Assembly (NCBI GenBank): GCA_963575745.1
Contig: CAUYUJ010000658.1
Coordinates: 336,001-400,000, forward strand
Reading direction: 5' to 3'
Length of the DNA stretch: 64,000 nt
From: Prorocentrum cordatum
Taxonomy: Eukaryota; Sar; Dinophyceae; Prorocentrales; Prorocentraceae
The translations under genes were made by a program, and so were the position numbers. Numbering within the stretch: the first letter of the stretch is position 1; each line of letters begins with the position of its first letter. This document shows positions 11,193 through 22,379 of the stretch, one piece after another. Under the pieces are notes generated by a model, which saw only the letters and a program-made list of their open reading frames with translations, searched no databases and had not been told where the DNA came from.

Positions 11193-11672
11193 TCAATGCT
11201 GACGGTCGCAATGTCGATCGAGCTCTTGGATCAACAGAAGGCGAGTGCCCATCCAGCGGACGAGCTCCTGCCTAGGCGAGCCGTTCTTGCCGACCATACC
11301 GAACATACACATGTTGGACGTGAAATGGTAGTTCTCCTTCCAGAGCTCCAGGATGACGCCCTCGCGCCACGAGTCGGCTGGAGCTGGATTCTCGAGGAGC
11401 GCACGATTCCCGTAGCTCTTCTGCTTCTTGAAGATGTCCCTGGTGAAGGTCCGGAAGCACCCTTCCTCGCCACGTAGACTCCCGAGAACCTCCGGATGGT
11501 CCTTGTAGTCGATGTTGCGGTTCAGCAGTGTCCACAACGCGCACGGCAGCTGAACGATCACGAGGCGGGGCCGCCACTTGTCGATCATCTTGAGAACGTC
11601 GCGCCGTGGACTCTCCTCCTTGAGGTCAGGTCTTTGGCCGAACAGCTTATCGATGGGCTGCAGGGCGCGCAT
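11193..11672 (-). pseudogene. Methyltransferase-like insert in copia polyprotein (element 1)
   Basis: The 159-residue frame contains KWRPRLVIVQLPCALWTLLN, then a GCFRTFTRDIFKKQKSYGNR stretch, then ALLENPAPADSW and NMCMFG. The layout (a hydrophobic strand ending in a Pro-Cys turn, a helix, then LLENP) resembles a Rossmann-type cytosine methyltransferase core with its PC loop, where Cys would be the nucleophile. It is only a partial domain: I see no S-adenosylmethionine glycine motif in frame. It lies between protease and integrase. The resemblance is my inference; it could be a structural domain without activity. Confidence 0.45.
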
Positions 11673-13456
11673 GTTCCAGCCGTTGGCCCGGTCGGCGGCA
11701 CGGATGGTGATGCCGCACTCGCCGCCGAAGACCTCGAGGAGATCGTAGCAGCGTCGACTGCGCCTGAGGAACCTGCTGTTGTGGAGCTTCTGCTAGTACA
11801 CCGCCTTCTCGATACTGACGTTCTGGCAAGCTGTCTTAGCCATGCCGAAATGCCGCTCGGCCTGGCCACAGCCCACGGCATCTCCGGCGCCTCCTGCGGG
11901 GACCGCCCCCAGCTCGAGCCCACCTCCTCGACTACCATCTCGTCCGAGGGAGGTGAGCGACTCCGCCCGCGAGAAGACGCCGCTCTGCGCACTGCATCCG
12001 AGTGACCAACTGGGGGCGAGCGACGCGAGGGCCGTGCCGACAAGGAAGGTCGCTCGTAAGAGCTGCCTGCCGAGGTGCTGGCCACGCATAGCACCATGTC
12101 GACATTTGCCCCGGGGCGCCTGCGAGGGCCGTTAAGTTCCCTGAAGATCGCATCCTCCAACTGGGACTTCCCGATCTTGACCGCGTGCCTGTGCGCCTTC
12201 CAGATCGCCCCGCAGTAAAGGCACTCCCTGAACCTGCCCACTGGCACCGTGTAGTTATGCCCCCTGTTCTTCGGGTGAAGGCAGCAGCGCGCCAACTCTG
12301 GGTAGGAACTCATCCTTGTCGCCGAACTTGTCTCGGCGCCCGGCGCGTAGCTCTCCTTCAGCTTGTCCCTGCTGCCGAGGATCATCAATACGAGTAGTGG
12401 TCCTTGATGAAGCGGTCGACTATATCCTGCCTGCGGCCCCTGTTGATCAGGCGCACGATCACGAACACAGCCCGCACCAGAGAGGCCCATTGCGCCCGGA
12501 CGTCCTCTGGCGCTGGCTTGAACCGCCGCGGCATCTACGGAAGCTGGATACGAAGAATTCGAAGTGGGCGAAAGCGTCGCCGGCGCGGAAGCTGACAAAA
12601 CTGATGTCGCAAGCTGGCTTGGCACACAAACAGCATCGGCGTTTGTTTGATAGTTGGCCTCGGCCGAGAACGGGGCGTTTCGATGCATTTCAACTTGGCT
12701 GTTTCCTTCGTCGTCCTCGTCATCCTCGTAGATGTCTGCTGCCCGAGACTTACCCTGCTGCCATGTTTGCTTGTCGCACTGCCGATAGGAATTGCCGATG
12801 TCGAACATGTCGTTGCTGTTCAGCTCCCGCTTGGAGAAGCAGGCTTGCTGATGCTGCCCATTTCGCTCACGATGACCCTGTGGAGGCTGATTAAGACCTT
12901 GGAGTTCCTGATAATGATTTTCATGATGGCAACCTTCATGATGATGGCGAGATGATAGCGAGGTCGACGACTGTTTTTTGTCATATCTCCCCTGAGCACA
13001 GCTACTGCGCACGTGTCCCAGGTGAAGCCACCGGGCAAAAGGAAAGCCTGTAAACGGCCAGTCGTCGATCCGAATGGCGGGATGTCCACTCTTAGACATC
13101 ACCAGCTGCACGTTCGGAAGATCGGTCGCCAGGACATGGGCCTGAGCGTTAGCCAAGTCGATCACGCACCCGAGGTCGGTGATCAGGTCTCTGCCGCCAA
13201 GGATGGAGAGCCGCGCCGCGCGAGAGCCGTCGATCGTCGAAGCACGCATGAGCATGGCGCGCTTGTGGATCCCAACCGGCAGAGACCACCGCTCGGCACT
13301 CGCAGTCGGGGATCCTGGACCAAAACGACACTGCTCTCGCTCGGGTCGAACGCACACCTGCAGGTCCATAGGGCCCAGGAAACGCTTCTAAAACAACTTC
13401 AAGCCATCGAGTCCTGCCACGGTAGTCTGACACGCAGTGCCCAGCACAAATAAAGC
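11673..13456 (-). pseudogene. Copia-type protease region and spacer (element 1)
   Basis: At about 13391-13456 the minus strand reads VLGTACQTTVAGLDGLKLF then a stop. This is where a retroviral-type aspartic protease has its D-T/S-G/A motif, and here the Asp appears replaced by Gly. Just downstream, ARLSILGGRDLITDLGCVID and LVMSKSGHPAIRID match the protease flap and C-terminal strands. The rest of the 594-residue frame is His-, Gln- and Ser-rich and contains CLHPKNRGHNYTVPVGRFRE with CLYCGAIWKAH, a possible small Cys/His cluster. The protease would cleave the polyprotein; this copy lacks the catalytic Asp. Confidence 0.6.
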
Positions 13457-13806
13457 TATGTTATGTCGATGTTCTCAGCGCTCAGACCGCTGTTGACCGT
13501 CGCCATCATGTAGACCGTCCGTTCCTTGCGGAAGCTTTCTTCTGAGAACCCTGGCTTCTGACCACCACTGCCATAGGTCATCATGATACGTCGCGCGTGA
13601 ATGGGCCCATGAACTGGGGTTCGGTCCTCACGAGATGACCACTATCGCGCACAGCATCTTCTACTCGTTGTCGGTCAACTGCCAGTGTCCGAGCCCCCAG
13701 GGTAGGAGCGAATATTTGATGTCGCTGCCATCACGTGATGTACGTGTTCTGCCTCTGCCACAGATGGTAAACAATTGGCCGTCCTGCCCTGCCTGGCGGT
13801 CGATCC

Positions 13807-15180
13807 TTAAAGACGACGCCGTGTGCCTGAGCCCGACCGCAAGCCTGGCTCCGCCTCCGGCATCATCACGTTGCCCTCTGGGGCCAATGGCATCCACCAG
13901 GGGTCAAACGACTGAGAAGCTTCGTTCGCTTGGCCCACCGACGGTGGTGACGGGCGCTTGCCACTCGGAGAGCGACACTGGCGATCTCCGGCCGAATGGC
14001 CCATCTCGCCGCACGCCGAACAGCTCGCCACCTTCTTCAGGTCCTCCAGAGACATGCCTCGTCGCGCTTGTCCTTGAGCAGCGGCCTCGCCAATACCTTT
14101 GCCGAACGCCTTCGCCGTGAAGCCCTTGCCGGGCTCCGACTCGCCACTGCCCTGTCCATTGGAGCCCTTCGCGTTGTAGCAGCCGCGGGCCCGGTTCGCC
14201 TGATTGAGGCGGCCGCGGGCCTGCTTGAAAATCACACACGCCGCGTGCATCTCTCGCGCCAAAGACTCGGGAAGCTGCTCCGACCAGAAACTGTCATCAA
14301 CTTGATCTTCGACCCAGCCGTTCTCGAACGAGTACTCTGGATCTGCTTGATACTCTTCAGGTTGCCACGCGTCGTTGTCGTCATTCTGCCCGTAGCCGGG
14401 CCACTCGTCCGCCTGGCCGTCAGCGTTCGCTATGTTGACTGAGTTGCCCTGTGGACTGAACTTCTGGTCGCCTTGATACTTGTTCCGGGGGACGAGCGGC
14501 AGAGGGAACGGCGTCGCGGCCTGCTCCTGCAGAGGCTTCCACTTGAACGATGAGCCCGCCGCCATCAAGAGAGTTGCCTGCGTCTTAGCGTCCAGCTGCG
14601 AGCTCTTCATGAACTGCCGAATGATAATTGGGTCGGGGATGTCCAGCTCCACGGACATGGCCTGCAGCACTGCCTTATCAACTCTGGTCGCCAACTGTAG
14701 CAGGGTTTCGCCAGCCTCGATTTGATCCATATGAAAGAAAACGCCCCTCGCTTGACCGATCTTCCCCGTCGGGCGTTGATCGAAATATGCCAACTTCTGG
14801 AGCAGCAATTCCACACCATCAGGAACAGCGAAGACTGAAGGCTTCTCGTCCTCAACATGGTCGAAAGCTTTGTCCTTGAGCGCACTGTAAAGACGTGGCC
14901 CCATCTCCTCCGGTCCGATGATGTTCTTTGCGATCAGGACCCAGTTCTCGACCAGAGAGTTATACCGCTTGAACACCTTGGGATCCTCCATGTTGCCGTC
15001 AAACTCCGGCGCTGGAGGCAGATTTCCGCGTGGTCGATTCAGCGGGTCCTGCTTGCCCTTTCCCTTTGCTGCTGAGCGAGTGTCCTCGTCGTCGTCCCAG
15101 GGCTCCTCATACGTCTCCACTCGCCGCGACCCCTGAGATCGCGAGCATCGGGAACCGACTGCCGGCCGGCGAGGGTCGTC
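13807..15180 (-). CDS. Copia-type Gag with zinc knuckle (element 1)
   Basis: A long minus-strand frame (508 codons to 15333) whose first 50 or so codons lie in the putative LTR; the native start is probably further in. The capsid-like part includes LPPAPEFDGNMEDPKVFKRY, then WVLIAKNIIGPEEMGPRLYS, then a FFHMDQIEAGETLLQLATRV helix region. A zinc knuckle follows with C438, C441, H446 and C453 (CX2CX4HX6C, the last spacing longer than the usual four). The C-terminus is Pro/Ser-rich. Gag would package element RNA in virus-like particles. This is the only long uninterrupted gene of the element. Confidence 0.8.
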   Translation of the reverse strand, partial: DDPRRPAVGSRCSRSQGSRRVETYEEPWDDDEDTRSAAKGKGKQDPLNRPRGNLPPAPEFDGNMEDPKVFKRYNSLVENWVLIAKNIIGPEEMGPRLYSALKDKAFDHVEDEKPSVFAVPDGVELLLQKLAYFDQRPTGKIGQARGVFFHMDQIEAGETLLQLATRVDKAVLQAMSVELDIPDPIIIRQFMKSSQLDAKTQATLLMAAGSSFKWKPLQEQAATPFPLPLVPRNKYQGDQKFSPQGNSVNIANADGQADEWPGYGQNDDNDAWQPEEYQADPEYSFENGWVEDQVDDSFWSEQLPESLAREMHAACVIFKQARGRLNQANRARGCYNAKGSNGQGSGESEPGKGFTAKAFGKGIGEAAAQGQARRGMSLEDLKKVASCSACGEMGHSAGDRQCRSPSGKRPSPPSVGQANEASQSFDPWWMPLAPEGNVMMPEAEPGLRSGSGTRRRL

Positions 15181-15190
15181 CGGTGCCTCC

Positions 15191-15319
15191 AGGGCCCTAA
15201 ACGAGGCCGAAGCGGCATCGCTGAAAAAGGCGAAAGCACCACGCGCACAGGCACAGAGCGAGGGGAGAGGGACGAGAGAGAGAGAGAGAGGAGGCAATAC
15301 AGTGCATAGCGAGATTGCA
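15191..15319 (-). repeat. Putative 5' LTR of copia-type element 1
   Basis: A direct repeat of 6945-7075 lying just upstream of Gag in the element's sense. On the minus strand it runs from TGCAATCTCGC to TTTAGGGCCCT. It is followed at once by TGGAGGCACC, which could be a primer-binding site starting with TGG. The placement at both ends of one set of gag-pol frames is what makes me call it an LTR; at about 130 bp it is short, so these may be LTR remnants. Confidence 0.6.
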
Positions 15320-15593
15320 ACTATAACGAACACGAGCGAGTAGTGTTTCCATGTGCCTTCTTTTTCGTGTGAATATTAGCCATAGTATCAGTAGAACGCA
15401 TAGCATTACTACTTTAGAATGTTAGGGAAAAGTTTCTAGATTCATCATCAACTTTACTACACTATCTAACATTGCGATTAAAATATCTATTTGTAGCACC
15501 ATCATCATCGTCGCCATCATCAGCATCATCATCACCAGCATTGTCATCACCAGCATCAGCATCATCATCAGTAGCAGCATCAGATGATTAATA
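15320..15593. other. AT-richer sequence with CATCAT words
   Basis: No gene seen. The last 100 bases are a degenerate CAT/CAG repeat leading into the ACT tract. Confidence 0.5.
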
Positions 15594-15676
15594 CTGTTAA
15601 ATTTACTACTACTACTACGACGACTACTACTAATAATGATAATACTACCATTACTACTACTACTACTACTACTACT

Positions 15677-15708
<32 letters not shown>

Positions 15709-15745
15709 TACGACGACTACTACTACTACTACTACTACTACTACG

Positions 15746-15797
<52 letters not shown>

Positions 15798-15820
15798 TAC
15801 TTCTACTTCTACTTCTACTT

Positions 15821-15870
<50 letters not shown>
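15594..15870. repeat. ACT/ACG trinucleotide tract
   Basis: About 275 bp of ACT repeats with ACG and TTCTAC variant blocks. Poly-Thr, poly-Leu and poly-Val frames here are products of the tract. Confidence 0.95.
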
Positions 15871-15871
<1 letters not shown>

Positions 15872-16197
15872 TGAGTAGTGTTGGAATTATCTATAGTCGT
15901 GGTATGCGTATTCACCTTATCCATCAGGTTGCTACGTTTAGTGTGTTTGTGTTCATTTTCTTCCTCGGTTGCTCTACCAGTATGCTTATACACAGCTCAG
16001 TATTGTTATGATCGGTAATAATACTATAAGAATGCGTCAGATTCGCCTTAGTTGGCTTAGCATTCGCATTATTTTGTTTGTGTTAGGTTATGATTCATAG
16101 TCTTTCTTCTGCGTGTTATGCATGTGAGTAGTACTTGTCGCATTATGATTCATGCTGTTAGTACTGCTCTTCTTAGAAGAACTATTAACATTCGTTT

Positions 16198-16250
16198 TCC
16201 TCCTCCTCCTCCTCCTCCTCCTCCTCCTCCTCCTCCTCCTCCTCCTCCTA
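16198..16250. repeat. TCC microsatellite
   Basis: About 17 perfect TCC/CCT triplets. Confidence 0.95.
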
Positions 16251-16259
16251 TTGTCGAGA

Positions 16260-17215
16260 AAAACGATCACCCCGCCCCGAGAGGATCCCTCGACGGCCCC
16301 CGGGAAACCCAAACAAAAAACCGCTGCGTCAGGGGAACATGAAGTATATCACTCGACATACGTTCCCGCCGTTTCCTGCGTCCCCGACCCGTTTCCACAG
16401 CGGCTGTTACACGACGCGTTTCTACACTTCCCTCATTCGGGCAACTCCCTTGGCGATCGTTTCTGGAAAAACTGGTAGGGATACGCGACGCGCCAGGATC
16501 ATATCTGGTGGTTTTGGAATCGAGAGCCGAGATCGACAGGAAAACCGACGGATAAAAGAAATCGACAGGAACCGAAATAAACCGACATGGACACAAGCCG
16601 AAATCGACAGGAAAAATCGATGCACAGCAACGCATCCCCACGACTCTTCTTCCTGCGGACCAGAACACGCCCAGGAGCCCAGGCGCCGACCCCAGGAGTC
16701 CGCTCGGAGTTCCCACAGCCATGTTCGTGTCGGCTGCTCTTCTCGGAGCCCGCGGCCGCTCGCGACGATCCAGGCTCCCGCCTGACTGCTCTCGGCGGGG
16801 CGCAGCTGCTGGAAGGCACCCCCCGGGCTGGAAGATCGCCCGGACACGGCGCCACGGCCAGGCCCGCCCCGAAATTCCCGCTGAACACGCAGCCCGGGGC
16901 GTCACGGATGGGGGGGGGTCCGTCGCGGACGGGCGGGGCGGGTCCGCGAGCGACCCCTCGGGGCCTCCCTCCCCTCGGGGCCCTCGGAAAAACGGCGGAA
17001 ACGTCCGAAAACCTCTGGGCCCGATCTGTCTGAGCAGCTTCTTCCGCAGTGGCGGCGCGGCTGCCCCACCGCGACCTTCTTTTCCGGAGCCGCCGCGTCC
17101 TTGGCTGGCTCCACAGCGGGCGCCTTCGAGGCGTCCGCCGAAGTATCCTTGGCGGGCTCCACGGCAGGCGCCTGGCCCAAGACATCGACAGTCTCTGCCC
17201 TCTCCTTCCTTCTTA
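16260..17215. other. GC-rich sequence, possible short coding fragment
   Basis: No confident gene. On the minus strand about 16902-17180 a frame carries a duplicated APAVEPAKD phrase, which could be a low-complexity linker of a lost protein, but no ATG start is evident upstream. About 16500-16640 has repeated ATCGACAGGAA-like words on the plus strand. Confidence 0.3.
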
Positions 17216-17219
17216 TCGT

Positions 17220-17305
17220 TCCTCATTATTCCTCCTCCTCGTCCCCCTCCTCCACCTCCTCCTCCTCCTCCTCAGCATCATCATCACCACCACCATCACC
17301 ATCAC

Positions 17306-17358
<53 letters not shown>

Positions 17359-17475
17359 GCATCATCCACAAAATCACCCTCATCACCACCACCATCGCCA
17401 TCAGAATCACCATCACCACACCATCATCATCACCATCACAATCATCAGAACCATCGTCGTCGTCGTCGTCATCAG
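17220..17475. repeat. CTC then CAT/CAC microsatellite
   Basis: CTC repeats pass into CAT and CAC repeats and end with a short CGT run. Poly-His and poly-Met frames here are artefacts. Confidence 0.9.
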
Positions 17476-17479
17476 CACC

Positions 17480-18090
17480 ACTCGCATCAACAGCAACAAC
17501 AAGAAGACGGTTCGGGCATGGACGAGGACGGCAACAAGACGGCCCGGATCAGAAGTCAAGCCTCGGCTCGGCAAGAACGATAATAGTGGGCGCGACCAAA
17601 GTGCCTGCACAAGCGCGCACGGCGATCGGGTCCGACATGGCACCCCCTGCGCAAGTCGAACTGTGAGAGGGCCCTCTGACGCCTCCACAGCGGAATCCTT
17701 GTACTGCTGCTCGCAAAGAGCCTGATCACATTCGGGAAAGTTCAGTTGCACGGTTGTACCCAGCTGGCCCCATGAGGAGCTTCCGAAAGCGTTGGACCTG
17801 TCCTCCAGCGCCACGGCGCGGGCGAGTCCTTGCGCTCTAAGACGCCACGACGTAGCCATCGCTCCTACCGTTGCGTCCTCACGACGGCGACGCCAACAGC
17901 ATCGACGACCCTGCACAGACGGCGGGGACGAGAGAAGCGCAGAATAACATGCTTTTCCCCGCTGTCGCTATCACGACGAGCGGAGCCAGCCAGGCTGGAC
18001 TTGCGAAGACCAGCGCCACCGGTGCGGCGCCAGTGAAGCGGAGTGACGTCATGCATGCGAACTTCAGCAAAAACACTTCTGCCAGAAATC
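17480..18090. other. GC-rich spacer, nothing recognised
   Basis: Open frames of up to about 100 codons exist on both strands but show no recognisable domain or clear coding bias. Confidence 0.4.
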
Positions 18091-18094
18091 AAAA

Positions 18095-18765
18095 ACCAGA
18101 CATCGTCATCATCATCAGCATCATCAGCATCGTCAGCGTTATCATCAGTAGCATCATCAGAATTATCATCAGTAGCATCAGCATCAACATCCTAATCCCC
18201 ATCATCATCCTTATCATCATCAGCAGCATCATCATCAACAGCATCATCAGCGTCATCATCACAACCATCAGTACCATCAGCATATTTGTTGTCCCCCTCC
18301 GCCTCTTTCTCCTGCATAACCATCCGAATGAAAGTCCAAATCCTTGATACCAGTGCAGCCACCACCATCATAATCACCATCAGCATCATCGTCAGCATCA
18401 CCGCCACCACCACTATCACCATCAGCAGCAGCAGCAGCAGAAGCATCATCAGCACTATCATCGTCATCGTCATCGTTAATATCAAAATAGTTATCAGCAT
18501 CGTCATCAGCTTCAGCAGCATCATTATCATCCAAATCAGCATCATCACCACAATCATCAACATCATCTGCAACATCATCATCATAATCATGATTATAATC
18601 GGCGCATTCACCATCACTAGTCATCATCCTCGGCCGCATATCCATATCCACATTATGCCCGTGCTGCTGGCATCCTCATTCTCAGCAGGTTCATCATCCT
18701 CCTCTTTCTCCTCCTCGCCGCCATCAGCACCAGCATCATCATCACCATCATCACCACCACCATGT
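18095..18765. repeat. ATC/CAG degenerate microsatellite
   Basis: About 670 bp of ATC/CAT triplets with AGC interruptions. Ile-, Ser- and Met/Asp-rich frames on both strands are artefacts. Confidence 0.9.
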
Positions 18766-19174
18766 GACCAAATTGGTCTACCTACTCGCATTATGTCTGA
18801 CCGCATCCCGACACAAGGCCCCCTCAACCCACGCCTCCGACGCCGCCTCCTTCGCTTTCTCCGCGTCCGCTGTGGCCATGGGTCTTGCAGCCCGAGTGCC
18901 TGTGCGCAGCCCCCTCCAGAAGCTGGGACCATCAGACAGATGAGGGGCGAAAAGTCGAGGGTTGCAGAAGGAGGAATCAAGAGTAGCGTGGGGATAAGAA
19001 ACGAGGAAACGCTTTCGCATGGAAAGTAAGCCAGCGCTACAGGGAAACAGAGCAGATCTGGAAGATTATGCGTTCCGCCTCATATGTAAATGCCGACGGC
19101 TGCGCGTTGCCGAAGAGTGCTCTGCCTTGCCCCATACCTTTCCCCAACTACCAGCTTTCCATGGAGGGAAGAAA

Positions 19175-19400
19175 AGGCCTTCCGCCCCAAGAGGCCCCTA
19201 GGAGGCCCCAGGGGGCGCCCAGGAGGCCCCAAGAGGCGGCCAAGAAGCCCCAACCAGCCCCCAAGGTGCCCCCAAGAGGCTCCCAGGAGGCCCAAAAGAA
19301 ACCCCAAGAGACTCCAGAACGGCCCCCAAGTGGCATCAACGCTGCATCCAAGAGGCCCCCGAGAGGCCTCCCATGAGATCCCAACGAACATCCAACAGGC
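19175..19400. repeat. GGCCCC/CCAAGAGG-rich array, third locus
   Basis: Tandem degenerate words AGGAGGCCCC, CCAAGAGGC, AAGAAGCCCC and CAAGAGACTCC of the same type as at 1020-1650 and 6320-6440. Confidence 0.65.
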
Positions 19401-19404
19401 TTCA

Positions 19405-20832
19405 GACGCACAAACACGGTGGCGGGACCTGCCGTAGGCAGCTGGATACTAAGCAATGCACCGTGAAGTACACGACCCTCTAAATCTAACTGGAGACTTC
19501 GCATCCGCGCGCGATGCACAGTAATGTACTCCAAAAACGCGCCCACGGTTTGAAGTCGCGCGTAAACATTGATAATACTGCCCTACCATATCATGGCAGT
19601 CACAGTGCTCACCATCAACACACGCATGGGCATGTGGTATCGTGCTTCCTGCAGCGGAGAGCGCAATCACAACCACGGGTGCGAGCAGCAATTCTATCCA
19701 CACAGGCACATGCAAAAGCATGCGTGCAGCTGACAAAACACAATATCTCCAGGAAGGGAGGCAATACACAATTCTACCAGCGACGGTTCATTCACTCAGC
19801 TGCGCGGGCAACGCCTGCCCACGGGGTGGACCAACCAAAATGGAACGCCCAAAAATTAAACTTGTCATGAGCCAAAAGAGAATTACAAAACCACCGTATG
19901 CACCACATGCGTGATAACAACATGGCGTGGCGAGAGTATGCACACGATTGCTGATAACAATCCTCTGGCATCCATTACCAAATCCAGGCCCAGACAGCGC
20001 AGAATCGAATAGAAGCGGGAGGAGGAGGAGGACCCCGAGGAGGCGGAGGAGGCTGCTGGCGAAGGACGATGGCGAGACTCGTCCTCGTCTGCGCTACTGC
20101 TGCAATTTCGAAGGACAACCTACAACACCACAAGAGGCCGTAGCAGAGAAGGCGTCTTCATTTGAACCTGGCTATCCCGCCTCCCCTGTTTTATTCACCT
20201 CCATGTTGTCCCTGTTCTTCAGTTTTCCCTTGTTGCTTTCCCACCCCCCCTCCCTACATGTTGATTCCTCATTTGTTTCCTCGTGGTGTTTTCCGTTTCT
20301 TTCAATTCGGGTCCCGTCCCCTTCTCCCATAAACATTACGTTCCTCCTGTTGTTCCTCATCATAATTTGTTGTTGTGTCCACTCTGCCCTCACTGTTTCT
20401 ACAATTTGTCGCATCATTCCTAAATCCGCATACGTATCCCCATACATCGACCCAGAATGTGTCCCCTCCTGCTGCTCAGCCATTCCCTATTAAATCATGT
20501 CCTGCATACTTCGCCGACCATTGTGAACACCAAGGCGTCTCCGACATGTGGTACGCCTGTGGACACCACCGGACAAGTTATCACCACCACATGTGAGTGG
20601 TAGGACAGAACATGGTGAACAACGTTTGGGGTAAAAATTGGCCGCTGCAGATTCAAAGTTGGGAGGAAAATTGGTCTCGGATGGAATCGTTGTTCGCCCG
20701 AATGAGCGCATCGGAACGGCGGATCGCCCTGGAGCCCATTCGCTACAACGTCACCACACAAAGCCAGCAAACTCTGAAAACCGACCCCCCCATCCACACC
20801 ACCCACCAAACCACACACCCTCACACCCTCAT

Positions 20833-20864
<32 letters not shown>

Positions 20865-22375
20865 ACATACACACATACACACACACTTTCTGGTGTCGCG
20901 GGCCCGCGCAGAGCGACAGGGCGTCCAAAGGTCAGAAAAGCGCAAGCGAGCGCGCGCGCGTCTAAAAGCCGCCCTCAAGCCGCTCAGAACGAGCAGCGCC
21001 GCGGCCAGCACTAAGCCATCCGCGGCATGGACACGACATACCAGAGGGGAACAGGGGGACACAGAGAAAATTACAACGATGCCATGGCCAGACGACTGGC
21101 ATAAGGGCCGAAGGCCAGCAGTGGCGGCGCGGGCACCGCAAAGGTTGCTCCGAAGAGGTAGCAGCGCCAGCAAGCCCGTAGGGTTCCCTTGAAGTCGGCC
21201 GTGAGCCATGCAAAAAAAGGGGCGCGACCGGTCCGAGAGCCCCCGGGGATGCCCACTCCCAGGACCTCGCGGAGGAGCGGATGCTCAGAGGATTAGTAAG
21301 GAACGAGACAAGAGGGAAAGGCGAAACATGCGCAGGAAGGCAGTGCGAGCGCACCTCGGGCAAAGACCGGTGATACCCGCCCCTCCTCTCCGGCGTGCCT
21401 CCATACTCCATAAGAGGCCCCTCGGCTGCCGAGAAGACGGCTCCGCATGGCCACGGAACGGAGCCGCCCAAGACTAGGTGTCCTCCGAGGCAGGAGCCAC
21501 TCAAAAGCCGCATGAGGTGTCCAAGTGCGTGCGTGCCTACTCTTCATCTCGCTTCCGATGGACTCCCGAGGCCTAAAACGGGCTCCAGGATACCCTGGAA
21601 CAGCCGCAAGCAGGTCTCGAACAACGACTCTGAAAGCGCCCGAGCTCGCTCCAACACCGTCCCGAATTGGCTCTACAGGTGTTGCAAAGAAATCTAGGAG
21701 CGTGACAAATCGCCCATGGAAAAAGGGCGGCGCGAGGTGACGTCGCCAATTAATCTTTCCTCTGAGAATCGGGGTAAGATGACAAAGGAATTAAGGTCTC
21801 GTGTTCACTCTGCTCAGTGGTAGAAGGTACGGGATGAGACATCGATAAGACAAGTAACCGGTAAGCAAAAGTACTCGATCTGGAATAGTAAGTGAGGAGG
21901 CGGGCCGACTGACGACACGAGTACGACGAGGGGGCGACCCCTCGGCGCGCGCGTGCGAGCCAGCACGCTCCTTTTATCTCCTGTACGCTCACGCGTAGCT
22001 TGAGTACAACACAGCTGCAGATAGTCACGCAGTGCGCAGCAAAGCAAGTGATGTGAAAAGCAGCATGAATATGAGGCGGAGAGGAGCATATTTACTCCCC
22101 CCGTGGCGGGCCTCGTAGAGCCCATCCGGCCACGGCACCCCTGGCCTATATATGTACAACCACCGGAGCAAACCCCAAAAACTTGCACCGCTCAACGGTG
22201 GCCACCAGGGGGCTAAGGGCCGAAGAGGCCCGACGACTCCCACCATCCGATAAATAAATTATATCCGCCGATTCGGCTTCGCCGATCGGCAGAGCTGCTT
22301 TACTCGTCCGACACGACTTCGTCGCGCGGCGAGAACTCTCTTGCATACGCCTGCAGCGACTAAGTCACGCGGGCC
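19405..22375. other. Three kilobases without a recognisable gene
   Basis: Open frames are short and patternless. A 103-codon minus frame at about 20172-20483 with a hydrophilic product (MAEQQEGTHSGSMYGDTYAD start) is the only one starting with ATG that looks vaguely protein-like; I do not call it. 20829-20886 is a CA microsatellite. About 22240-22300 contains CGGCTTCGCCG, an inverted-repeat word. Confidence 0.4.
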
Positions 22376-22379
22376 GGAT

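Larger units (their letters stand above)
6945..15319 (-). mobile_element. Copia-type LTR retrotransposon 1 (decayed)
   Basis: The element spans about 8.4 kb and reads on the minus strand as LTR, Gag with zinc knuckle, aspartic protease, methyltransferase-like insert, integrase, RT and RNase H, polypurine tract, LTR. Integrase before RT defines the Ty1/copia (Pseudoviridae-type) order. At least seven frame changes, several stops, a lost protease Asp and a mutated YVDD box show it cannot move by itself. The methyltransferase-like insert makes it larger than a minimal copia element. Confidence 0.8.

Noticed and set aside
6945-15319. Target-site duplication around copia element 1
   Set aside because: The bases outside the two LTR-like repeats do not match.
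15580-18765. Poly-Thr, poly-Val, poly-His, poly-Met and Ile/Ser-rich frames
   Set aside because: Products of ACT, CAT and ATC microsatellites.
19866-19882. Reverse spliced-leader-like word GAGCCAAAA
   Set aside because: Only a short match; the rest of the dinoflagellate leader is absent.
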